Shown: positions 53,124 to 62,697, counted from the stretch's first letter. The stretch is 64,000 nt of DNA from a gamma proteobacterium HTCC2207 (GCA_905182265.1 CAJJAO010000006.1:124001-188000), one strand, 5' to 3'. A program made the numbers and translations. Notes: a model not told the origin generated them from the sequence alone.

Positions 53124-54506
53124 ATGCATATTCACATCCTTGGTATCTGCGGCACCTTTATGGGCAGCTTGGCTCAGTTGGCCAAGGGTTTGGGGCATCA
53201 GGTATCGGGCTGCGACAGTAATGTCTATCCACCCATGAGCACACAGCTTGAACAGGCAGGTATTACCCTGACTGAAGGCTTTAATCCCGAGCAACTACAC
53301 ATTGCCCCAGATTTAATTGTAGTAGGTAATGCGATGTCTCGCGGAAATCCTTGTGTCGAGTATATGCTCGACCATGGACTGCCCTATATTTCTGGGCCCC
53401 AGTGGTTGGGCGAAAATATACTGCGTGACAAGCATGTACTGTCAATTGCCGGAACCCACGGCAAAACATCTACCAGCAGCATGCTGGCCAAAATTCTCGA
53501 TAGCGCCGGCCTAAACCCTGGGTTTTTAATTGGTGGCGTGCCCCAAGACTTTGGTGTGTCTGCGCGTCTGACCGACAGCGACTATTTTGTCGTAGAAGCC
53601 GACGAGTACGACAGCGCCTTCTTTGATAAGCGTTCAAAGTTTGTGCATTACTTTACCGATACCTTGGTGATCAATAATCTCGAATTTGACCATGCAGATA
53701 TCTTTGATGACCTGGCCGCTATTCAGAAACAGTTTCACCATTGCGTGCGCACGGTGCCCAGTACAGGAACTGTGATTTACCCCGGAGATGATAAAAATGT
53801 GTTGGCGGCGATTAATCAGGGTTGTTGGAGTAAGCAACAAAGCTTTGGAATAGAAGGCACCGAATCAGCTGACTGGGGTTACTCATTGTTAGCCGAAGAT
53901 GGCTCTCGATTTGAAGTGGCTATTGCTGCTACTGCTACTGCGGCTGGTGAGCGAGCTGAGGTTAGCTGGAATCAAAGTGGAACCCATAATGTTTGCAATG
54001 GTGTTGCAGCAATTATTGCTGCTCATCAGGTTGGCGTAAGTCTTCAACAGGCCTGTGCAGCACTGTCTGATTTTGTCGGCGTTAAGCGACGCATGGAAGT
54101 GATTTACCAGACCGACTCTGTGACTGTCTATGATGATTTTGCCCACCACCCAACGGCCATAAAAACCACCATTGAAGGCCTGCGTGCCAAGGTGGGTGCT
54201 AGCCAGATTATTGCCGTGATTGAACCTCGTTCAGCGACCATGAGACTGGGCATTCACAAGGACACATTGAGTGCGGCGGTAGGGGGTGCAGATCAGGTTT
54301 TCTGGTACCAAAACCCACGCATTGATTGGGATATTAATGCAGTGGCTGAAGCCTGCGATGTGCCCGCAGTAGCGACAGCCGATATTGATAGTTTGTTAGC
54401 GCTTACTATCAGCAAAATATTTTCAAATACTCACATTGTGATTATGAGCAATGGGGGCTTCGAGGGCTTTCATACTAGGTTAATTGATGCTTTGGGTACT
54501 TCTTAA
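53124..54506 (+). CDS. mpl: UDP-N-acetylmuramate:L-alanyl-gamma-D-glutamyl-meso-diaminopimelate ligase
   Basis: Mpl recycles the murein tripeptide by ligating it to UDP-MurNAc. From the ATG at 53124 (AAAAGGAAA upstream) the protein has 460 residues and opens MHIHILGICGTFMGSLAQLA, as in the family; an ATG at 53100 adds eight unconserved residues. The ATP loop is SIAGTHGKTSTSSML (about residues 107-121). VVEADEYDSAFFDKRSKFVH and the C-terminal-domain DDFAHHPTAIKTT are Mur-ligase signatures. MurC is excluded by the EYDSAFFDKR pattern typical of Mpl. Confidence 0.95.
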   Translation: MHIHILGICGTFMGSLAQLAKGLGHQVSGCDSNVYPPMSTQLEQAGITLTEGFNPEQLHIAPDLIVVGNAMSRGNPCVEYMLDHGLPYISGPQWLGENILRDKHVLSIAGTHGKTSTSSMLAKILDSAGLNPGFLIGGVPQDFGVSARLTDSDYFVVEADEYDSAFFDKRSKFVHYFTDTLVINNLEFDHADIFDDLAAIQKQFHHCVRTVPSTGTVIYPGDDKNVLAAINQGCWSKQQSFGIEGTESADWGYSLLAEDGSRFEVAIAATATAAGERAEVSWNQSGTHNVCNGVAAIIAAHQVGVSLQQACAALSDFVGVKRRMEVIYQTDSVTVYDDFAHHPTAIKTTIEGLRAKVGASQIIAVIEPRSATMRLGIHKDTLSAAVGGADQVFWYQNPRIDWDINAVAEACDVPAVATADIDSLLALTISKIFSNTHIVIMSNGGFEGFHTRLIDALGTS

Positions 54507-54543
54507 TATGGCTGTTAAATCAGGTTTTTAATTATCACTTAAA

Positions 54544-54981
54544 TTAGCTTTCTAAATTAAAAGTCACCGGCCCATCGTTGCACAGGGACACCTGCATATC
54601 AGCACCAAAAATACCGTTGCTAACGCCGCCATATAACCCATTGGCCTGAGCCAAAAAGTAGTCGTAAAGTGCCTCAGCCTGTTCTGGGGGTGCGGCTGAA
54701 GAGAAGCTCGGCCGCAGGCCTTTTTTGGTATCTGCAGCTAGGGTGAATTGAGAAATAATAAGTAACTCGCCACCAATATCTTGCAGGGATAAATTCATTT
54801 TTCCCTCGGCATCAGAAAAAATTCTGTAGTTGATAACCTTCTGCAATAACTTGTCTGCGCTCTCCCGAGTATCGGTTTTCTGTACGCCTAGTAGCAGTAA
54901 AATACCCTGGTTGATCTGGCCATAAACCTGCTGATCAATGGTAACTGAGGCGCTGGAGACGCGCTGAATTAAACCCTGCAT
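54544..54981 (-). CDS. dtd: D-aminoacyl-tRNA deacylase
   Basis: Dtd hydrolyses D-amino acids mischarged on tRNA. The 145-residue length is standard. The SQFTLAADTKKGLRPSFSSA segment and the cross-subunit Gly-cisPro motif NDGPVTFNLES at the C-terminus are both present. It follows pip by 17 bases on the same strand, the order found in Pseudomonas. It converges with mpl; the 37-base gap shows no clear terminator. Confidence 0.96.
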   Translation of the reverse strand: MQGLIQRVSSASVTIDQQVYGQINQGILLLLGVQKTDTRESADKLLQKVINYRIFSDAEGKMNLSLQDIGGELLIISQFTLAADTKKGLRPSFSSAAPPEQAEALYDYFLAQANGLYGGVSNGIFGADMQVSLCNDGPVTFNLES

Positions 54982-54998
54982 AAGCTACTCGGCATAAA

Positions 54999-55961
54999 CT
55001 ATTCTTCCTCAGAATTGAGCTGATGAGCTAGGCTCTCAGTTGCCGCAATTAATGCGTCAGTGATACCGGGTTCACTAGAGGAATGTCCCGCGTCAGCAAT
55101 TATCTTTAGGCGTGCTTCGGGCCAGGCTTCGCTGAGAGCAAAAGCCTGATTAACAGGACACACCATATCGTAGCGGCCGTGGACAATAGTCCCGGGAATG
55201 TCTTTTAGCTTGTAGGCATTGTCTGTCAGCTGATTGGGCTTTAAAAAAGCTTTGTTAATAAAAAAGTGTGCCTCAATACGGGCCATTGCCATAGCCATAT
55301 GGGGATTAGCAAAGTGGTCGACCAATGTATCGTTGGCGCGCAGGGTGGCGCAGCGACCTTCCCAAACAGACCAGGCTTTGGCTGCTGCCATACGTTCAAT
55401 TTCGTTTTCACCGGTGAGGCGAGCGTAATAGGCCGACAACATATCGCCTCGCTCAGCTTCGGGTATCACTTGCAGATACTGTGACCAGTAATCGGGAAAT
55501 ACATGGCTGGCGCCCTGCTGGTAAAACCACTGAATGTCTTCATCTCGGCACAGGAATATACCGCGTAAAATAAGCCCTCTTACTAGCTCTGGATATTGCT
55601 CTGCATAGGCCAAGCCGAGGGTTGAACCCCAGGAGCCACCAAAGACAACCCAGCGATCGATTTCTAGGGTATTGCGGATTGTTTCTATGTCACTGATAAG
55701 GGCATCGGTATTGTTGTCCTCAAGGCGGGCATGGGGCGTTGATTGCCCGGCACCACGCTGATCAAACAGAATAATGCGGTATTTATCGGGATCAAAAAAA
55801 CAACGGTCAGAGGCTCTAGTGCCACCGCCAGGGCCGCCGTGTACAAACAACACAGGAATGCCTTCAGGGTTGCCCGACTCCTCCACATGCAATACATGGG
55901 GTGTCGTGACCTTTAAGCTGTGAGTTTGGTAGGGACGAATGGCTGGAAACGCTTTTCTCAT
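54999..55961 (-). CDS. pip: Proline iminopeptidase
   Basis: Pip is an S33 alpha/beta-hydrolase releasing N-terminal proline. The 320-residue protein has the oxyanion motif HGGPGGGT (41-48), the nucleophile S110 in GGSWGSTLGLAYA, and the acidic and His residues near the C-terminus (HGRYDMVCPVNQA, DAGHSSSEPG). Length and motifs match the proteobacterial enzyme. It is cytoplasmic, with no signal peptide. dtd follows immediately. Confidence 0.94.
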   Translation of the reverse strand: MRKAFPAIRPYQTHSLKVTTPHVLHVEESGNPEGIPVLFVHGGPGGGTRASDRCFFDPDKYRIILFDQRGAGQSTPHARLEDNNTDALISDIETIRNTLEIDRWVVFGGSWGSTLGLAYAEQYPELVRGLILRGIFLCRDEDIQWFYQQGASHVFPDYWSQYLQVIPEAERGDMLSAYYARLTGENEIERMAAAKAWSVWEGRCATLRANDTLVDHFANPHMAMAMARIEAHFFINKAFLKPNQLTDNAYKLKDIPGTIVHGRYDMVCPVNQAFALSEAWPEARLKIIADAGHSSSEPGITDALIAATESLAHQLNSEEE

Positions 55962-56046
55962 TAACCGGTGTTCCTTTCTGTGATGGTTTACCGCTGTTAT
56001 GTTTAATCAGCGCCTGATCAAGTTAATATAGACAACATCATCGCGC

Positions 56047-56086
56047 TAAACTAGTGTTTGAAGACATAAACTAGTATTTGAAAATA
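56047..56086. repeat. 20-bp direct repeat upstream of tag
   Basis: Two copies beginning TAAACTAGT, at 56047-56066 and 56067-56086, differ at a few positions. They occupy the 153-base gap between the divergent pip and tag genes, so they may overlap a promoter. Confidence 0.7.
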
Positions 56087-56114
56087 TTAGCGTAATCACC
56101 ACCGAGGACTCACC

Positions 56115-56690
56115 ATGGCTAACGCCGCTCGCTGTACCTGGTGCGGAGATGATCCGCTCTACCGAAAGTACCATGATACAGAATGGGGCTTGCCCTGCCG
56201 AGACGATAAAAAACTATTTGAGTTTGTACTACTGGAAGGAGCTCAGGCAGGTCTGTCGTGGATTACCATCTTGCGCAAACGGGAAAATTACCGCAAAGCT
56301 TTTGCCGACTTTGATGTAGCCAAAGTGGCTGTATTTACTGAGGCGGATGTGGAGCGCTGCGTGCTGGATGCAGGCATTGTACGCAACCGTTTAAAAATAA
56401 ATAGCGCCATCTCTAATGCCCGCTGCTTTATGGAAGTGCAGGCTGAGTTTGGTAGCTTTAGCAATTATTTTTGGGGTTATGTAGAGGGAAAGCCAATCGT
56501 CAATCACTGGGCGAGCCATGGTGATATACCGGCATCAACACCACTGTCAGATACCATTAGCAAAGATATGAAAAAACGCGGTTTTAAGTTTTTTGGCACC
56601 ACCATCTGCTATGCCCATATGCAGGCCATGGGGTTGATCAACGACCACACTACTGACTGTTACCGACACAGTGAATGCGAAGAGGGCTGA
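56115..56690 (+). CDS. tag: DNA-3-methyladenine glycosylase I
   Basis: Tag excises 3-methyladenine from alkylated DNA. The 191-residue protein opens RCTWCGDDPLYRKYHDTEWG. The zinc ligands Cys7 and the His of KYHDTEW pair with the C-terminal His and Cys of INDHTTDCYRHSEC. The substrate-binding LFEFVLLEGAQAGLSW is typical. Length matches E. coli Tag (187). It is a single gene, convergent with the GGDEF gene 54 bases away. Confidence 0.95.
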   Translation: MANAARCTWCGDDPLYRKYHDTEWGLPCRDDKKLFEFVLLEGAQAGLSWITILRKRENYRKAFADFDVAKVAVFTEADVERCVLDAGIVRNRLKINSAISNARCFMEVQAEFGSFSNYFWGYVEGKPIVNHWASHGDIPASTPLSDTISKDMKKRGFKFFGTTICYAHMQAMGLINDHTTDCYRHSECEEG

Positions 56691-56744
56691 GGTTATAAAG
56701 TGCGCTGGGTCTAAGCCATTACTGCGAGCCACTATTAAGAGCAG

Positions 56745-57776
56745 CTAGCCAACCACCACCATATCGCGACCCATATGCTTGGCCTGATAGAGACCGTTTT
56801 CTGCCGTAGACATAAGGTCATCGACCCCAGTGCACTTGTCGATTGAAGCAACCCCGACACTGAGAGAAATGCGCAGCTTATCTCCCTGAGCCTGCATCTG
56901 TATTTCAGTAGCCTTGGTGCGAAGCCGTTCAGCAATATTCACTGCAGCTTCAGAGTTGGCGGTAGGCAGCAACACCATAAATTCATTGCCGCCCCAGCGC
57001 GCGACCACATCTTCGTCACGCAGGGGTTCGAGTAGCATTTGCCCTATGGCATAGAGGACCTCATCACCCACATCGTGTCCGTAGCGATCATTAATAAACT
57101 TAAAATTATCCAGATCCGCCAGCAGTATTGAGAAGGGCTGATTGCCTAACCGATACTGCTGATACTTTGCCGCCAGGCGACCTTCCATATTGTGGCGATT
57201 GGGCAGCTGGGTCAGTACATCTTGATGGGCTATCTCATCGACTCGCGAGGAGAGATCCTTGAACTTGGTCAGGCTGTCGAAGCGAGAGTTGTCCATGGCC
57301 ACGGCGAAGGCGGCCAAAATGGCATAAGACGAGAGAAATCGCACTACCACAATATCGCTGTAGTCGGGCACTGCAAAAGGCATAGCGCCGCCACACATGA
57401 TCCAGGTGGCCGCGGCAAACAATGCCACTAGCATGGCCAGGCTCTGGCGATGATCAAAGGCACCCACGAGCACCGGCACAATGGTCAGGCACCACATCAG
57501 TGACGTTGCGTCAGAGGCGCCGAGAAGTAAAAACAGGAAGCCGAGAAATAATGTGCTGGCCAGTAGTAATCTGGCGAGACGGTGTTGATCAAAAATATAA
57601 AAGACGCCGAGAGCGACAATTAAGATGCCAGCAATGGCGAGATAGAATGTAGCTAGCCCCATTTCACCCTGTCGATAAGAGTAAAAGGCAAACATTACAA
57701 CGATGATTTCTTGGGCCATCAATGAAAATGATAGGAACCCACCGGTGGCTAAATCCTTGCTATCCTTTTTGGACAT
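56745..57776 (-). CDS. Membrane GGDEF-domain protein with a GGNEF variant motif
   Basis: This 343-residue protein has about six N-terminal membrane helices (residues 13-162) and a C-terminal GGDEF domain (about 183-340, DVLTQLPNRHNME, LADLDNFKFINDRYGHDVGDE). The active-site loop reads G262-G-N-E-F266: Asn replaces the Asp/Glu that helps bind metal, so cyclase activity may be weak or lost. The inhibitory site RxxD is intact as R253-D-E-D256, five residues upstream. It could be a c-di-GMP or nucleotide receptor rather than a synthase. It sits downstream of typA on the same strand, across an 82-base gap. Confidence 0.88.
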   Translation of the reverse strand: MSKKDSKDLATGGFLSFSLMAQEIIVVMFAFYSYRQGEMGLATFYLAIAGILIVALGVFYIFDQHRLARLLLASTLFLGFLFLLLGASDATSLMWCLTIVPVLVGAFDHRQSLAMLVALFAAATWIMCGGAMPFAVPDYSDIVVVRFLSSYAILAAFAVAMDNSRFDSLTKFKDLSSRVDEIAHQDVLTQLPNRHNMEGRLAAKYQQYRLGNQPFSILLADLDNFKFINDRYGHDVGDEVLYAIGQMLLEPLRDEDVVARWGGNEFMVLLPTANSEAAVNIAERLRTKATEIQMQAQGDKLRISLSVGVASIDKCTGVDDLMSTAENGLYQAKHMGRDMVVVG

Positions 57777-57858
57777 ACTTCAACTTCCATGTGTTATTCA
57801 CTAAATAATAGATCATAGACACACAGAAATCGAAGTTTGCTTAGAGATTATCCGGTTC

Positions 57859-59670
57859 TTATTTTGGTGCGCGTTTACGCAGGTTCTCAGTGAGCAACTT
57901 TTTACGCAGACGGATGCTCATTGGTGTTACTTCAACCAACTCATCATCTTCGATAAATTCAAGTGCCTGCTCGAGAGTGTGCTTAATTGGCGGTACCAAG
58001 GTGAGTGCTTCGTCGGTACCAGAGGCACGAACGTTAGTCAGCTGCTTGCCCTTAATGGGGTTTACCACCAAGTCATTGCTACGAGAGTGAATGCCGACAA
58101 TCTGGCCTTCATATACGTCGATGGCATGGCCCAAGAATAAGCGACCACGAGCCTGAATGTTAAACAGCGCAAATGCAGCAGTCTTGCCTTTTACCATGCT
58201 CACTAGCGCGCCATTTTGACGGCTGTGGGGCTCGCCCTCTTTTACCGGGCCATACTTGTCAAAGATGCTGGTCATGATGCCTGAGCCAGACGTCAGCGTC
58301 AGGAAGGTACCACGGAAGCCGATCAGCCCGCGAGACGGCATAGAAAACTCTAGACGCACGCGACCCTTACCGTCGGGTTCCATATTTTTTAGCTCAGCTT
58401 TACGTTGGCCTAGCTCTTCCATAACAGACCCTTGATGCTGGTCTTCAACATCAATAACAACCTGCTCGTAGGGCTCCTGAATCTTTCCGTCAACCATCTT
58501 GGTAACAACTTCAGGGCGCGACACGCCCATTTCGAAGCCTTCGCGACGCATGGTTTCGATTAGTACCGACAGGTGAAGCTCACCACGACCGGAAACAATA
58601 AACTTATCCGGTGAGTCGCCTGGCTTAACGCGCAGAGCAACGTTGTGAATCAGTTCTTGGTCCAGACGATCTTTAATATTTCGAGTAGTAACGTACTTGC
58701 CTTCTAGTCCAGCGAAAGGCGAGTTGTTAACGATAAAGGTCATGCTAACCGTTGGCTCGTCGACGCTTAGGGCTGGCAGAGCTTCAACATGGTCCGGGTC
58801 ACAGAGAGTGTCTGAGATACCCAAACCATCGATACCGTTAATGCAGACAATGTCGCCTGCTTCGGCTAGTGGGGTCTCAACTTGCTCCAGACCTAAATAG
58901 CCTTTTACATTGAGTACTTTGCCTTTTCGCTCTGCGTCATCAGAAGATTTAATGACGACCTGCTGTCCTGGCTTAAGTGTGCCGCGAGTAATACGGCCAA
59001 CACCGATAACACCAACATAGCTGTCATAGGCCAGAGCAGAAATCTGCATTTGGAACGGGCCATCACTATCAACCTGTGGGCTCGGCACGTCAGCAACAAT
59101 CATTTCGTACAGCGGAGTCATGTCCTCTGCCATATTGTCGAGCTCAGTACCGGCGATGCCGTTTAGTGCTGATGCATAGATAACTGGGAAGTCGAGCTGC
59201 TCATCGGTAGCACCCAGGCCATCAAAGAGTTCAAACACTTGGTCCATAACCCAATCTGGGCGAGCACCTGGACGGTCAACCTTGTTGATGACAACAATGG
59301 GACGCAAGCCCTGCTCAAAAGCCTTAGAGGTAACAAAGCGAGTCTGTGGCATCGGGCCATCGACGGCATCAACCAACAGCAGTACCGAATCGACCATAGA
59401 TAGAACGCGTTCTACCTCACCACCGAAATCTGCGTGACCTGGGGTGTCTACGATATTGATGCGGTAGTCATTCCATTTGATGGCAGTATTTTTTGCCAAA
59501 ATGGTAATACCACGTTCTTTTTCCTGATCGTTGGAATCCATCAGTCGCTCGGAACCGACATCTTTTCGGTCAAGAGTGCCTGACTGACTCAGGAGTTTAT
59601 CAACCAATGTAGTCTTACCGTGGTCAACGTGGGCGATGATTGCAATATTACGCAAATTTTCAATGGACAT
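57859..59670 (-). CDS. typA: Ribosome-associated GTPase TypA/BipA
   Basis: TypA is a translational GTPase of the EF-G family needed for ribosome assembly and stress or cold adaptation. From the ATG at 59670 the protein has 603 residues, beginning [20 protein letters not shown]; a longer frame to 59727 is not conserved. G-motifs are [17 protein letters not shown] and [13 protein letters not shown]. The C-terminal domain unique to TypA is present ([20 protein letters not shown]). Its position one gene away from glnA matches Pseudomonas, where thiI lies between them. Confidence 0.97.
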   Translation of the reverse strand: MSIENLRNIAIIAHVDHGKTTLVDKLLSQSGTLDRKDVGSERLMDSNDQEKERGITILAKNTAIKWNDYRINIVDTPGHADFGGEVERVLSMVDSVLLLVDAVDGPMPQTRFVTSKAFEQGLRPIVVINKVDRPGARPDWVMDQVFELFDGLGATDEQLDFPVIYASALNGIAGTELDNMAEDMTPLYEMIVADVPSPQVDSDGPFQMQISALAYDSYVGVIGVGRITRGTLKPGQQVVIKSSDDAERKGKVLNVKGYLGLEQVETPLAEAGDIVCINGIDGLGISDTLCDPDHVEALPALSVDEPTVSMTFIVNNSPFAGLEGKYVTTRNIKDRLDQELIHNVALRVKPGDSPDKFIVSGRGELHLSVLIETMRREGFEMGVSRPEVVTKMVDGKIQEPYEQVVIDVEDQHQGSVMEELGQRKAELKNMEPDGKGRVRLEFSMPSRGLIGFRGTFLTLTSGSGIMTSIFDKYGPVKEGEPHSRQNGALVSMVKGKTAAFALFNIQARGRLFLGHAIDVYEGQIVGIHSRSNDLVVNPIKGKQLTNVRASGTDEALTLVPPIKHTLEQALEFIEDDELVEVTPMSIRLRKKLLTENLRKRAPK

Positions 59671-59747
59671 GGGGATACCTAAAATTACCGCACAGGGCGA
59701 AAAAGCCGCGATTATACGAGAATCCACAGGAACTGCTACCGATCTTT

Positions 59748-62138
59748 TTAGCTGGGCGAAACTTCTTCGGAGGTTGAAGCGTTTCGTTCAATCAACATTC
59801 GGGTAATAGATGTGGGTGGAGAGGGGGGCGCAATCAGGTTTCCCTGCAAAAACTGGCAGTTGAGATCGAGCAATTGATGGTGAATTGAGGCCTCTTCGAC
59901 GCAGGGAGCGATACAGTTCAGCCCAACCGATTTAGTGAGCTCTACCAACCCTTTGACTAAATTCCACGAACTCTCAATCTCGGTAGACTCGGCCATCAGA
60001 CGATGGGAAATACGAATTGTTTCTATCTGTAATTCGCGCAGTTTTTGCAAAGGCAAACTCTGGTAACCCACGTTGTCCACCATTAGCCCGCAGCCAATTT
60101 CGTGAAGACGCTGAACCTGCAGTTTTAGAGAGCTATTTATTTTTGGCAGACTCTCGGTGTGCAGACCAAACGTAAACATCCTTGGTTTCACGCCATGCCT
60201 GAGCATGATTTCTTGAATCTGCAAAATAAATGATGGGTGCTCTAGTTCACGTAAGCTGAGGGTAAACAGAATACGCTGCTGTTCGTGCCAGATGCCTTGG
60301 CTACGCCATAGATTGATTTGTTTACAGGCTTGGTCAATCAACGACAGCGAGATATCGACAATCATGGACCCCGATTCCAGTACCTGAATAAACTCATGGG
60401 CCTCGACGATCTCGCCGCTGGGCTTTTGCCAGCGCAAGAATACCTGCAGGCCATTAATCAGGTTAGTTTTGGTATCTAAAATAGGTTGGTAATAGGGCAA
60501 AAATGATTCGGCTCTTGACTCGTCTCGAAGGCGCTCCAGCAGCTCCATTTGTTTTTGCATCTCAAGAGACAGCTCACGGTTATGAAAATAGAAGTTGGAT
60601 TTACCTTCCCGTTTAATCGTATAGAGAGCCTGATCTGCCTGTTCAAGAATACTATTGCTATCACTGGAACCGTCATTAAAAAACACAATGCCAATGCTGC
60701 AACTGATCTGAAATTTCTCTCCTTTAATAACAAAGGGTTCACTGGCGGCATCAATTATTTTCTCTGCGACCTGGGCAATTTGCAGGCGTGCGGCTTTGCC
60801 CTCGGTACCCAGACGCTCCAACAGCACAACAAATTCATCGCCACCGAGGCGCGCTACTGTTTCTTGGGTACGAATCACTTTACGCAGACGCTGGGCAAAT
60901 AATGTGAGAGCTAAATCCCCATAATGGTGGCCGCGACTATCGTTGATTTCTTTGAAGTGGTCTAGATCGATAAATAAAAGCGCACAGAAGCTCTTTGTGC
61001 GCTGAGCGAGCGAGATAACCCTGTTCAGCTCTTCCATTAATCTGTGTCGATTAGGCAGGCCTGTGAGTGGGTCAAAATAGGCCTGCTGTTTGATCCTTGT
61101 TTGCATTCTTACGCGATCGGTTACATCTTCAATAAAAGAAGCGGCGCCGATAACATTCATTTCGTTGTCAAAAAGTGGCGTCTCATTCCATTCGCAAACA
61201 ATAACGTCGCCATCGCTAGTAATATTTTCGGCGGTGCCCGAAAAGTCTTTGCCGAACAAAAACAGATCATGTTCCGCTTGCTGCATAAGAAAGGTCTTTT
61301 TGTCTTCGAAAAGAAAGTCGGTAGTGCGGCCGAGAGCTTCGCGCTTTGAAAAACCAAAGATGGCGGTTGCCGCTGGGTTCCAGCTAATAATTTCTCGATC
61401 TTGGTTCCATTCAATAAAACCTAAGGGTGTCTGCTCGATAAGGCTGGTTATTTTGTGGCCAGTATTGATTGTTTGTTGCAGTTTTTCTTCGGCCTGCTGT
61501 GTACCTTGGACAGCGGTGATAAGGCCGTGACGATAGGCAGTGAAGGCCATATCTACGGCAAAAAATATGACTAATAAAACTATAGGAGCCTCAATGGCTA
61601 ACGATGGAAACTGTAGTGCCAGACTGGTCGCTGTTGAGATATAGATAGCACTGATCGCAAGTCGGCGCCACAGGGGCGGCTGCAAGTGCAGCGTAGGGTA
61701 GGTGGCAGAGAACACAACAATAATAGTTGCTACAAGCAGTGCGCTATGAAGTTGCCCGCCATTTAAAAGCTGCGCGCCGTTTGAAAGTGCAGAGGTTGCC
61801 AAAATAAAGACGGGCCCCGCCACACCCCAAAACAGGGCAAAGATGGCCAGAGAAATTAGCGTGCTAGTGCGCTGTTCTGTGTGTTTGGGGAGATATAGCC
61901 ATGCAACAATATTACTTATTGCCAGACCGCCCATCCAGGCAAGCGACAACAGGCTATACGACCCCTCAAGGGTCACTAGCAGAAGGGCCAAGCCACCAAT
62001 AATAGACAGCGCCACACTAGAGCCCGAATGTGTGGCGATGGTTTGGTCTAGCTCAAACTGTACGGACTGATCTGCTGGTGATGAGCTAGCTACTTTAGCA
62101 TCCGTGCTCCCACCCAGATCTGACTTTTTATTCGCCAT
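59748..62138 (-). CDS. PAS-GGDEF protein with a degenerate EAL domain
   Basis: This 796-residue protein has about five to six membrane helices (42-205), a PAS domain (about 226-345), an intact GGDEF domain (352-520, motif G432-G-D-E-F436) and a C-terminal EAL domain (about 540-790). The EAL active site is lost: the EAL tripeptide is Q565-V-F567 in NGLQVFLRW. The usual DDFGTG is VDNVGY, and the EGVE region reads PCVE. The GGDEF inhibitory RxxD is RTQE (423-426), so product inhibition is probably absent. A diguanylate cyclase regulated by a non-catalytic EAL module is the best reading. Confidence 0.9.
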   Translation of the reverse strand: MANKKSDLGGSTDAKVASSSPADQSVQFELDQTIATHSGSSVALSIIGGLALLLVTLEGSYSLLSLAWMGGLAISNIVAWLYLPKHTEQRTSTLISLAIFALFWGVAGPVFILATSALSNGAQLLNGGQLHSALLVATIIVVFSATYPTLHLQPPLWRRLAISAIYISTATSLALQFPSLAIEAPIVLLVIFFAVDMAFTAYRHGLITAVQGTQQAEEKLQQTINTGHKITSLIEQTPLGFIEWNQDREIISWNPAATAIFGFSKREALGRTTDFLFEDKKTFLMQQAEHDLFLFGKDFSGTAENITSDGDVIVCEWNETPLFDNEMNVIGAASFIEDVTDRVRMQTRIKQQAYFDPLTGLPNRHRLMEELNRVISLAQRTKSFCALLFIDLDHFKEINDSRGHHYGDLALTLFAQRLRKVIRTQETVARLGGDEFVVLLERLGTEGKAARLQIAQVAEKIIDAASEPFVIKGEKFQISCSIGIVFFNDGSSDSNSILEQADQALYTIKREGKSNFYFHNRELSLEMQKQMELLERLRDESRAESFLPYYQPILDTKTNLINGLQVFLRWQKPSGEIVEAHEFIQVLESGSMIVDISLSLIDQACKQINLWRSQGIWHEQQRILFTLSLRELEHPSFILQIQEIMLRHGVKPRMFTFGLHTESLPKINSSLKLQVQRLHEIGCGLMVDNVGYQSLPLQKLRELQIETIRISHRLMAESTEIESSWNLVKGLVELTKSVGLNCIAPCVEEASIHHQLLDLNCQFLQGNLIAPPSPPTSITRMLIERNASTSEEVSPS

Positions 62139-62276
62139 CGGCTGCGTCCTGCGGCTGATTTATGACTGATCCAGATTCTCGATACTTAAATATAGTCGCT
62201 AATGTTAAAAAATGGGCACCAATCACCACATTAGTGTGATTTACCTCTCAAATTTGACCTGAATTTGCCAATTAAC

Positions 62277-62687
62277 CTAGGTTTTGGCGCTAAAAACGGC
62301 AACTTGGTTAAAGCCTTTTTCTCTCATTAGCTGGGCTTGCAGGCGGCTCATGATGCCCTTATCGCAATACAGGCAATATTTTTTGCCAGGGTCTAGGTCA
62401 CATAGCTTTTTTTCAAGGTTATAAAAAGGAATACACAGCAGCTGGTTATCTGGCATCGGCAGAGGGTTGGCATCGATATCGGCGGGGTGGCGCACGTCGA
62501 TCAAAATATCACCTGGGGCCAGATTGGAGACGTGCTCTATGGTACCTGTCGTGGAAGAAGCGATAGTGGGGCCCTCGATCCATTTTGTGGCGGTTATGCT
62601 GCTATGCAGGCAAAAACGACGAGAAAGGATGACAGCAGTCATCGAGGTGGGCATTATACCGAGCGGGTCAAAAAAAGTACTACACAA
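62277..62687 (-). CDS. Lone rhodanese domain homologous to the ThiI C-terminus (probable thiI remnant)
   Basis: The last 90 residues are clearly the ThiI rhodanese domain: LAPGDILIDVRHPADID, then IPFYNLEKKL, then YCDKGIMSRLQAQLMREKGF with the persulfide-carrying Cys retained. Full ThiI is about 480 residues and also has ferredoxin-like, THUMP and PP-loop domains; none of these is present here. The first 45 residues match nothing I recognise, and no good ribosome-binding site marks a start, so the true beginning may be later (ATG at 62642). The location between typA and glnA is where Pseudomonas has full-length thiI. It is either a functional sulfur carrier or a decaying remnant. Confidence 0.65.
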   Translation of the reverse strand: MCSTFFDPLGIMPTSMTAVILSRRFCLHSSITATKWIEGPTIASSTTGTIEHVSNLAPGDILIDVRHPADIDANPLPMPDNQLLCIPFYNLEKKLCDLDPGKKYCLYCDKGIMSRLQAQLMREKGFNQVAVFSAKT

Positions 62688-62697
62688 AATAATTTAC

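Noticed and set aside
62221..62241. AATCAC...GTGATT inverted repeat downstream of the rhodanese gene as a CRP site
   Set aside because: The half-sites are in the wrong orientation for the CRP consensus, and no promoter is evident. It may be chance.
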